From contig JAUVPT010000025.1 of assembly GCA_030598525.1 (NCBI GenBank), forward strand, positions 1 through 12,467: DNA of 12,467 nucleotides. The letters run 5' to 3'. A model generated the notes under the pieces. It ran no database searches. It worked only from the letters and a program-made list of their open reading frames with translations, and was not told the DNA's origin. How positions within the stretch are numbered: position 1 is the first letter of the stretch; the number at the start of each line of letters is the position of its first letter. The stretch is from Gemmatimonadota bacterium. Its GTDB lineage: Bacteria > Gemmatimonadota > Gemmatimonadetes > Palauibacterales > Palauibacteraceae. A program made the position numbers and the translations under genes. This document shows, piece by piece, positions 7,547 to 12,467 of this stretch.

Positions 7547-8307
7547 CGGTCGCCCACCGATTCGTGTGACGGCAGCACCCTGTGGGGATGTCCATGCGCC
7601 ACGAGGTCCACCGGGCAACCATACGCGACCTCCACCATCTCGTCAGTAAGCTCGTGCGAGTGGTGGTAGTGGAGACGTACGTTGAGGCACGCGATCGTCT
7701 TGACGTACCTCGAGATCACTCCAATGTCATGCGACACGAGGACGATCGTCATCTGTTCGGACAGCCTCTCGAGGAGCTCGTATACGGAACGGCCGACTCG
7801 AGTGTCCACGCTGGCCGTCGGCTCGTCGAGCAGCAGAATACGTGGCTCCGAAGCGAGGGCCCTGGCGATCAGTACCCGCTGGAGCTGTCCACCCGACAGC
7901 TGGCCGATCTGCTCTCCGGCCATGCCGCTCAAGTCCACCCTCTCCAGCACCGCCAGTGCCGCCCTCCGGGACTCCTTCGATCGCTCCCGGCGGCCGATTC
8001 CAAGCCGGCCCATGCGCACCGTATCCAGGACGTCGATAGGGAAGCTCGCGTCGAACCGGGCGTACTGAGGCACATAGCCGATCACTCCCCTGTTCTCGGC
8101 GGGTGAGTGGCCGAATACCTCGACGGTGCCACGATCCGGAGTCAGCAGCCCAAGAACGATCTTGAGAAGCGTGGTCTTACCACCCGCGTTCGGACCGATG
8201 ATGCCAAGGAAATCGCCATCGTCCAGGCGCAGATCCACCGATTCGAGCACTGGCATCCGGCCATACGAGTAGCTCACGTCGCGCAGCAGGATCGGGGGAG
8301 CGCTCAT
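7543..8307 (-). CDS. zinc/manganese-type ABC transporter ATP-binding protein (ZnuC-like)
   Basis: The product is 254 residues with a complete ABC ATPase set: Walker A GPNAGGKTT (38-46), Q-loop Gln81, signature LSGGQ (137-141), Walker B ILLLDE (157-162) and the switch histidine in SHD (193). The C-terminal 40 residues are His-rich (LHYHHSHE... and AHGHPHRVLPSHE) and contain AYGCPVDL, a tail I associate with this metal-transport subfamily rather than with general ABC ATPases. It sits between the binding protein and the permease, overlapping both by 4 bp (ATGA), which gives a tight three-gene import operon. It powers uptake of a divalent metal, most likely zinc. Confidence 0.94.
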   Translation of the reverse strand: MSAPPILLRDVSYSYGRMPVLESVDLRLDDGDFLGIIGPNAGGKTTLLKIVLGLLTPDRGTVEVFGHSPAENRGVIGYVPQYARFDASFPIDVLDTVRMGRLGIGRRERSKESRRAALAVLERVDLSGMAGEQIGQLSGGQLQRVLIARALASEPRILLLDEPTASVDTRVGRSVYELLERLSEQMTIVLVSHDIGVISRYVKTIACLNVRLHYHHSHELTDEMVEVAYGCPVDLVAHGHPHRVLPSHESVGDR

Positions 8308-9173
8308 GGTTTCACCTGCGTGGCCAACACGTGGACGGTTCGCCGAAAAGAAGCCGACCAGTCCCGGGCCAGTGGATCGAGCATCACCGGTTCCCCGCCA
8401 AGTTCGTGGGCCACGAGCAGAGCCGCTTCTCTTGAAAACTGGGGCTGCACCACGACGTCCACGAGACCCATCTCCCGCGCCTCGCCTACGATCCTGGCCA
8501 GCTCGGCTGGTCCCGCGTCGCCGCTGCCATGCTCCAGGATCGCCATCTGGCGCAGGTCGTATTCACCCGCGAGGTAGCCCCAGGCCGGGTGCAGAGTGAT
8601 GAAGCTCCCTCCCCGACGCGGCCCGAGAATGCTGTCGGCCACGGTTCTCATGTCATCCATCTCGGAAAGAAACTCTTCGAGCGACGCTGCAATCGACTCG
8701 GCCGCACCGGGGCGGGCTCGCTGCACGGCCTCGGCGACGCGTACTGCGATGGTCCGGGCGCACGGCAGAGAGAGCCAAACGTGGGGATCGTCGGGCAGAA
8801 GGTCGCAGCTCTCGGCACCCGAGATGACAACCGCGTCCCCCTGCCGAAGAAGCCCTGCGAGCCACGTGGTCTCCCACGAGAACGCCGGGTGGCCGACGGA
8901 GACATACAAGTCAGCAGAGGCCGCCGCCCGTACTCGTGAGATCGACGGCTCGTACGTCACCGGGCTCGCGCCGGGTGGGATCATGACCGTGACCTCGGCA
9001 ATGGCCGGGGCCACGCGGTCGACCAGTCCGGCCAGGGGAGCGACCGTCACCACGACTTGCAGGCGTTCGTTTACCTCCTCTGTGGAGCAGCCGAAAGGGG
9101 AGACCGAGAGGCCGCCAGCGGCGCACATGACGAAGCATCGCATCCGGCCGCGGGCAGACATAGAATGGCGCAT
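8304..9173 (-). CDS. metal ABC transporter substrate-binding protein (ZnuA/TroA-like), probable lipoprotein, atypical ligand set
   Basis: The product is 289 residues if it starts at the ATG at 9173, which has AGGA 3 nt upstream. In-frame alternatives are GTG at 9203 and ATGs at 9176, 9161 and 9143. An N-terminal hydrophobic segment ends at a cysteine (residue 29, PFGC), a weak lipobox; anchoring in the periplasm is likely. The cluster A-I fold is supported by VVVTVAPLAGLVDRV at the mature N-terminus. Expected metal ligands are His131 (DPHVWLS), His195 (LHPAWGY) and Asp266 (MLDP). The first family histidine, usually in SPHTYEP, is replaced by Val72 in SPVTYEP, and a histidine appears instead in VGHPAFSWE (His95). 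There is no His-rich loop of the kind found in E. coli ZnuA. Zinc or manganese are the candidate cargos. Confidence 0.88.
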   Translation of the reverse strand: MRHSMSARGRMRCFVMCAAGGLSVSPFGCSTEEVNERLQVVVTVAPLAGLVDRVAPAIAEVTVMIPPGASPVTYEPSISRVRAAASADLYVSVGHPAFSWETTWLAGLLRQGDAVVISGAESCDLLPDDPHVWLSLPCARTIAVRVAEAVQRARPGAAESIAASLEEFLSEMDDMRTVADSILGPRRGGSFITLHPAWGYLAGEYDLRQMAILEHGSGDAGPAELARIVGEAREMGLVDVVVQPQFSREAALLVAHELGGEPVMLDPLARDWSASFRRTVHVLATQVKP

Positions 9174-9219
9174 CATTCCTGAATATTTTCGTTCCAGAGG
9201 CACTCGAGAGTTTCTTCAA
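9174..9219. promoter_or_regulatory. short divergent control region, metal importer / ENPP lipoprotein
   Basis: Only 46 bp lie between the chosen starts of two outward-facing genes. The stretch is AT-richer than its surroundings (around GAATATTTTC at 9181-9190), in line with a shared promoter or operator. If the importer starts at 9203 the gap falls to 16 bp and the promoters must overlap coding sequence. I could not fit confident -35/-10 pairs or a perfect Zur-type palindrome. Confidence 0.35.
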
Positions 9220-10518
9220 ATGAACCATACCACTTCGCGCCCGGACGCGCTCGCTGTTCGCCGACGGTTCGCATGGCGAGACGGCCTTCTCGCTCTGGTT
9301 CTTCTGGTGGCTGCGGTGACCGGTTGCACGAACGGCTCGCCGGATGTCGGAAGTGGCCCTGCGCCGGTCGATCAGATCGTCATCCTGGTTTCCTTCGACG
9401 GCTTTCGCTGGGACTACCCGGATCGCGGTATGAGTCCGAACCTGGCCGCCCTCGCAGCCCGCGGCGTTCGCGCCGACGGACTGATCCCCTCGTTCCCGAC
9501 CAAGACGTTCCCCAACCACTACACGCTGGTCACGGGCCTGGTGCCGGATCACCACGGGATCGTGTCCAATACGATGTGGGACCCTGATTCGGAGGCCCGG
9601 TTCTCGATGTCCGATCGGGACGAGGTGCAGAACGGTCACTGGTGGGAGGGCGAGCCGGTCTGGGTGACTGCGGAGCGTCATGGACTGCGGACTGCACCTC
9701 TGTTCTGGCCTGGATCCGAAGCCGAGATCGAGGGCTTCGCGGCTTCCCATTGGTTGCCGTTCGACGGCTCCATGCCGAACGCGGACCGGGTGCAGTGGAT
9801 ACTCGACCTGCTCGACGGGCCCGGCGACCAGAGACCTTCGTTCCTGACTCTGTACTGCGACGAGACTGACATTGTCGGCCACAACAGCGGCCCGGATTCG
9901 GAGGAAGTGCTCGCTGCGATCGCGACCGTCGATTCCGCACTGGGGCTACTCGTCGATGGTCTGGAGGACCGGGACCTGCTCGAGCGGACCAACATCGTGG
10001 TCGTGTCAGATCACGGAATGAGTCCGACCAGCCAGGAGCGTGTGATGTTCGTGGACGACTACGTGGACCTGGAAACGGCCAGGGTGGTCGACTGGAATCC
10101 CGTACTCGCACTCTGGCCGAACGAGGAATACCTGGCCGACGTGTATGAGTCTCTACGGGATGCCCATCCGCACGTATCGGTCTACATGAAGGATTCCATT
10201 CCGGAACGATTCGAGTACGGCAGTCACCCGCGCGTCGCGCCGATCATAGGCATCGCCGACGACGGCTGGACGATCACGACTCACTCGTATTTTGAAAACG
10301 CCCCTGAAGGAGCTGACGGGGGCAATCACGGGTTCGATCACCAGGCCGACGACATGCGGGGGATCTTCATCGCCGCCGGTCCCGCGTTCCGGGAAGGCGC
10401 ACGCGTACCGGCCTTCCGGAACGTCAACGTCTATCTGCTGGTGATGAAGGCACTGGGTTTGCCGGCCGTACAGGGGGACGGAGACCTTTCCGAAGTGGGT
10501 GGCATTCTGGTCCAATAA
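9220..10518 (+). CDS. lipoprotein of the type I phosphodiesterase / nucleotide pyrophosphatase (ENPP) family
   Basis: The product is 432 residues. The start at 9220 gives a lipoprotein signal peptide (hydrophobic core about 22-34, lipobox VTGC with Cys36); GAGAG lies 9 nt upstream. The long in-frame extension to 8596 crosses the importer gene and is rejected. The catalytic set of the alkaline-phosphatase-like ENPP family is complete by pattern: Asp60 (VSFDGFRWDY), nucleophile Thr96 in FPTKTFPNHYT, Asp217 and His221 (DETDIVGH), Asp264-His265 (SDHGM) and His370 (GGNHGF). These bind two metal ions, usually zinc, and hydrolyse phosphodiester or pyrophosphate bonds of nucleotides or lipids. It is likely membrane-anchored on the periplasmic side and could scavenge phosphate or nucleotides. 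The exact substrate cannot be read from sequence. Confidence 0.93.
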   Translation: MNHTTSRPDALAVRRRFAWRDGLLALVLLVAAVTGCTNGSPDVGSGPAPVDQIVILVSFDGFRWDYPDRGMSPNLAALAARGVRADGLIPSFPTKTFPNHYTLVTGLVPDHHGIVSNTMWDPDSEARFSMSDRDEVQNGHWWEGEPVWVTAERHGLRTAPLFWPGSEAEIEGFAASHWLPFDGSMPNADRVQWILDLLDGPGDQRPSFLTLYCDETDIVGHNSGPDSEEVLAAIATVDSALGLLVDGLEDRDLLERTNIVVVSDHGMSPTSQERVMFVDDYVDLETARVVDWNPVLALWPNEEYLADVYESLRDAHPHVSVYMKDSIPERFEYGSHPRVAPIIGIADDGWTITTHSYFENAPEGADGGNHGFDHQADDMRGIFIAAGPAFREGARVPAFRNVNVYLLVMKALGLPAVQGDGDLSEVGGILVQ

Positions 10519-10550
10519 AAAAAGGGGGGTGCCCCGAAGAGCACCCCCCT
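10517..10550 (-). terminator. intrinsic terminator of the CspA-family gene
   Basis: A perfect 10-bp stem (AGGGGGGTGC / GCACCCCCCT, 10523-10532 and 10541-10550) with an 8-nt loop is followed, on the minus strand, by seven T residues (10523-10517). The polarity fits the cold-shock gene ending at 10576. On the plus strand the stem directly follows the ENPP stop codon but has no T-run, so it may stop that transcript only weakly. Confidence 0.9.
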
Positions 10551-10575
10551 CAAGAACCGGATCTAGCGTCGAGCC

Positions 10576-10788
10576 TCAGCCGACCTTCACCACGTTCTTC
10601 GCCTTGGGGCCGCGTCCCTCCTCGGCAAGGTCGAACTCTACAACGTCGCCCTCGTCCAGGGTCTTGAAGCCCTCACTCTGGATCTCCGAGAAGTGAACGA
10701 ACGCGTCACGCGCGCCATCGTCGAACGACACGAAGCCAAAGCCCTTGTCGTTGTTGAACCACTTCACGGTGCCCGTCAGCTTCGACAT
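10576..10788 (-). CDS. CspA-family cold-shock domain protein
   Basis: The product is 70 residues, the usual length for the family. It is a single OB-fold that binds single-stranded RNA/DNA, with RNP1 KGFGFV (15-20) and RNP2 DAFVHFS (28-34), and starts MSKLTGTVKWFN. It acts as an RNA chaperone in the cytoplasm and may be cold-induced or constitutive. The ATG at 10788 is preceded by AGGAG at 7 nt. An in-frame extension to 10977 would run through the promoter and the leader and is rejected. The gene has its own promoter and terminator and is therefore monocistronic. This is the most securely identified gene here, although which paralogue (cspA, cspC, cspE) cannot be told. Confidence 0.97.
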   Translation of the reverse strand: MSKLTGTVKWFNNDKGFGFVSFDDGARDAFVHFSEIQSEGFKTLDEGDVVEFDLAEEGRGPKAKNVVKVG

Positions 10789-10891
10789 ACTACGCTCCTG
10801 CTGAGTGATACTCCCCCGATGGTCGACCTGTGCGCCGACACCGACTACCGATCTTCCTGACGCCGGTTGAACGACGAAAGGAATTCGCGAA

Positions 10892-10919
10892 AAGATAGGG
10901 CTCGATCCCGTTATGTCAA
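10892..10919 (-). promoter_or_regulatory. sigma70-type promoter of the CspA-family gene
   Basis: Read on the minus strand, TTGACA (10919-10914) is followed after 16 bp by TATCTT (10897-10892). Transcription would start near 10885, giving a leader of about 97 nt before the start codon, as is common for cold-shock genes whose leaders regulate translation. Confidence 0.75.
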
Positions 10920-10920
10920 C

Positions 10921-10932
10921 GTCACTTGTGAC
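10921..10932. promoter_or_regulatory. small palindrome next to the csp promoter
   Basis: GTCACTTGTGAC is an inverted repeat of two 5-bp arms around TT. It lies immediately upstream of the -35 hexamer, where an activator or repressor could bind. The regulator is unknown, and a short palindrome like this could be chance. Confidence 0.35.
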
Positions 10933-10954
10933 AGTGCGCTCCGGCGGGGGGAAT

Positions 10955-11596
10955 TCAGAGACTGAAGCGGTAGCCAACCATCAGGGCGAGGATGCGATTT
11001 CGGAAGTCTAGGTTGGCCTCTGAGTCATCGAACGAGCCCAACCCTACGACACCCCGACCATCGATCACGAAGTACCCCGATCCAAGCGGTATCTCTACGT
11101 CAGCTCCAAACGTGATCCCTACGTCGAGGGATCGGGTTTGCAGCCCATAGTCGGTGCAGTCGACCGGATTCGATGTGCCGTCGGGGAACGCGTCATACGT
11201 ACAGCCAAGCTCGAAGGCCAGGGATGGACCGACGAACAGCTCCGGGCGAGTTCCAGCTTCGGTAAAGGAGAATTTCAACAGGACGGGGAATTCCAGGTAC
11301 TGGAGCGCCAGCTCGTCGGCCAGATCGCCCGGATCGTTATCGCTGTTCTCTCTACCACCCTTCTGAACGAACAGACCGTCCAGCTGGATGGACCAGCGGG
11401 ACGCGAACCGATAGGCGCCTGACACACCTCCGATGAACCCGAACCTGTCGTGCGGAGTGAAGACGTCCTCGCCCGTCTGGTCAGCGACGTTGGCACCCGC
11501 CAGGACTCCGAAAGACACCGGACCTTCCTGGGCCCGCCCCGACGACGGAGAAACGAATAGAGCAAAGAACACGACCGCAGCGGCGCGAATCGACAA
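10955..11596 (-). CDS. outer-membrane beta-barrel protein (OMP_b-brl / PorT-like)
   Basis: The product is 213 residues if translation starts at the TTG at 11596, which follows a GAGG motif at about 6-8 nt and directly opens a signal peptide (LSIRAAAVVFFALFVSPSSGRAQ, printed here only in part as SIRAAAVVFFALF). An in-frame GTG at 11698 would add 34 residues without hydrophobic character and lacks a clear ribosome-binding site. The mature protein opens GPVSFGVLAGANVAD, typical of small barrels of the OMP_b-brl_2 group, and contains repeated strand-like segments (FGFIGGVSGAYRF, WSIQLDGLFVQKGG, LQYLEFPVLLKFSF). It ends ALMVGYRFSL. Two cysteines near the middle (LGCTYDAF and VDCTDYG) may form a loop disulfide. 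Location: outer membrane. Specific role unknown. Confidence 0.8.
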   Translation of the reverse strand: MSIRAAAVVFFALFVSPSSGRAQEGPVSFGVLAGANVADQTGEDVFTPHDRFGFIGGVSGAYRFASRWSIQLDGLFVQKGGRENSDNDPGDLADELALQYLEFPVLLKFSFTEAGTRPELFVGPSLAFELGCTYDAFPDGTSNPVDCTDYGLQTRSLDVGITFGADVEIPLGSGYFVIDGRGVVGLGSFDDSEANLDFRNRILALMVGYRFSL

Positions 11597-11714
11597 GCGG
11601 ACCTCACCGGAAAAATGGTGACGGCCCGACCCGTAGCGGCCGGACCGCCCACCAAGATCGCCTGCAGCCAAAGAGGCCAGCAAGTGTTGCAGAGCCACAA
11701 CAGCCCGACGCTAC

Positions 11715-12164
11715 TCAGTCTTGCGGAGCCATCTCCCACAGGACGTTCACGATCTTCCACTCGCCGTTCCAACGTGCCACATGCAGGTAGTCGATCCACA
11801 GGCCCGCGTCGATTCGGACGCTGGCCATGTTGTTGTAGATGTCCAGGATGCTGACGTCTTCACGCCGGGCGTCCTCGGGAATACCGGCCGCACCTCTGCT
11901 CGCCGTAGCCTGGACCAGTTGCTCGGCCGTCATGTTCTGGAGACGGCTCTCGGGGCCCGCCGGATCTCCGACGATACGCTTGGCGAGTTCCGGGTGCAGC
12001 GCACGCTCCATGCGCTCCGCATCGCTCGTGTAGAATCCATCGATGTAGTCGAGCGCGGTGGCAACGATGGCCGAGGAGTCAGCCGCCGTCTGAGCCGAGG
12101 CGGATGTCGCATTGATGATGCCGACCGCTGTGATGAGAGCCAGGATCGCTCCGAGTTTCCTCAT
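11715..12164 (-). CDS. secreted NTF2-like / putative lumazine-binding-family protein
   Basis: The product is 149 residues from the ATG at 12164, which has GGAGG about 6 nt upstream. A signal peptide (MRKLGAILALITAVGIINA, cleavage near SASAQ) sends it to the periplasm or outside. The mature part resembles the small alpha+beta cone fold of NTF2/SnoaL-like proteins and in particular the family called putative lumazine-binding: ALDYIDGFYTSDAERMERALHPELAKR at the front, then SILDIYNNMASVRI and a terminal WNGEWKIVNVLWEM. In this family the residues shape a pocket, but ligands are rarely proven. It lies upstream of the second OMP gene on the same strand, possibly cotranscribed. The extension to 12215 lacks support. 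Confidence 0.8.
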   Translation of the reverse strand: MRKLGAILALITAVGIINATSASAQTAADSSAIVATALDYIDGFYTSDAERMERALHPELAKRIVGDPAGPESRLQNMTAEQLVQATASRGAAGIPEDARREDVSILDIYNNMASVRIDAGLWIDYLHVARWNGEWKIVNVLWEMAPQD

Positions 12165-12200
12165 GATTCCCTCCGGTATGATTCCGATTCGCCGAACAAC

Positions 12201-12244
12201 CGAATAACACCCCACCCCGGCTAGCCGCTGGGTGGGGTTATTCG
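12201..12244. terminator. large hairpin, probable terminator of the zinc-ribbon gene
   Basis: The arms CGAATAAC..CCCACCC (from 12201) and GGGTGGGGTTATTCG (to 12244) pair over about 15 bp with a 2-nt bulge. The loop holds a second perfect palindrome, CGGCTAGCCG (12218-12227). It starts 43 bp past the stop codon of the gene at 12287 on the minus strand. No pure T-run follows on either strand; the AT-rich base of the stem (TTATTCG) may serve instead. Confidence 0.6.
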
Positions 12245-12286
12245 TAAGCCCTCAGGCCCCCCTGCGCCCGATCGTGTGGCCGCTGG

Positions 12287-12466
12287 CTATCCCATCCAGA
12301 AACCCTTGCGGTGGGATATGCCCAGCACCTTCCGGCACGTGCCACAGAAGTAGACGAACCGCTTGCCCATGACGCCGGCGAGTTGCTGATACCACACGGT
12401 CCGCAATTCCGTTGAGCAATGTGGGCATACGGGTTGAACGGTATCACGCTGGGAGCACTCGATCAT
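12287..12466 (-). CDS. small zinc-ribbon protein, 59 residues
   Basis: The frame runs from the ATG at 12466 to a TAG at 12289-12287. It has two cysteine knuckles, CPHC (14-17) and CGTC (41-44), spaced as in a treble-clef or zinc-ribbon fold, and the second half reads VWYQQLAGVMGKRFVYF then KVLGISHRKGFWMG. The cysteine pairs and aromatic-basic tail suggest a metal-bound module that contacts nucleic acid or protein; its function is not known to me. The start lies at the window edge, so a ribosome-binding site cannot be seen and an upstream start is possible. It is shorter than common ORF cut-offs and easy to miss. A longer frame over the same place (12238-12447) has no such motifs and is a shadow. 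Confidence 0.75.
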   Translation of the reverse strand: MIECSQRDTVQPVCPHCSTELRTVWYQQLAGVMGKRFVYFCGTCRKVLGISHRKGFWMG

Positions 12467-12467
12467 G

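Noticed and set aside
8596..9219. N-terminal extension of the ENPP lipoprotein (208 codons)
   Set aside because: It lies antisense over the metal-binding protein gene; the lipoprotein signal peptide starts at 9220.
8911..9882. 323-codon minus-strand frame
   Set aside because: It crosses both the ENPP gene (antisense) and part of the binding-protein gene in another frame, and has no motifs.
10523..10550. Terminator for the plus-strand ENPP gene
   Set aside because: The T-run is on the minus-strand side; on the plus strand the stem is preceded by an A-run and followed by CAAGAACC. It may contribute but is not a canonical terminator in that direction.
12238..12447. 69-codon minus-strand frame at the right end
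   Set aside because: Wrong frame over the zinc-ribbon gene; no CxxC pairs and it runs into the hairpin.
1..12467. CRISPR array, tRNA, rRNA, phage or integrase genes
   Set aside because: I saw no regularly spaced direct repeats, no tRNA-like cloverleaf sequence and no integrase or phage motifs.

Overview
The window is GC-rich, densely coded DNA from a diderm bacterium: it has lipobox and signal-peptide proteins, two small outer-membrane beta-barrels and a periplasmic-adaptor (HlyD-type) protein. The mix of tandem MacB-like permeases, small OMPs, an NTF2/lumazine-binding-like secreted protein and a CspA-family protein is the kind of content I associate with Gemmatimonadota and neighbouring phyla. 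That placement is inference; there is no rRNA or marker gene here to settle it.

Layout, left to right. (1) 1-1415, minus: a gene running off the left edge, with a JAMM/MPN metalloprotease-like domain followed by a very long acidic, Pro/Glu-rich tail. (2) 1637-2242, plus: a small outer-membrane beta-barrel, divergent from gene 1. (3) 2258-6532, minus: an export operon read right to left: HlyD-like adaptor, MacB-like permease, MacB-like permease, small membrane/coiled-coil protein. No ATPase gene is present in it. A 321-bp element with perfect 26-bp inverted ends (3837-4157) sits between the two permeases, exactly on the stop codon of the upstream one. (4) 6710-9173, minus: a zinc/manganese-type ABC importer (binding protein, ATPase, permease) with ATGA overlaps at both junctions. 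(5) 9220-10518, plus: a lipoprotein of the nucleotide pyrophosphatase/phosphodiesterase (ENPP) family, divergent from the importer across only 46 bp. (6) 10576-10788, minus: a CspA-family protein with a clear promoter, a leader of about 100 nt and a strong intrinsic terminator. (7) 10955 to about 11596, minus: a second outer-membrane beta-barrel. (8) 11715-12164, minus: a secreted NTF2/lumazine-binding-like protein. (9) 12287-12466, minus: a 59-residue zinc-ribbon protein, with a large hairpin between it and gene 8.

How they fit together. The importer and the divergent ENPP-type enzyme may form a metal-supply and metal-use pair, since ENPP enzymes need two bound metal ions. The export cluster would need an ATPase from elsewhere. 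The most unusual items are the JAMM protein with its acidic tail, the precise stop-codon insertion of the mobile element, and a metal-binding protein in which the first canonical histidine ligand is a valine. I found no CRISPR array, tRNA, rRNA or integrase.
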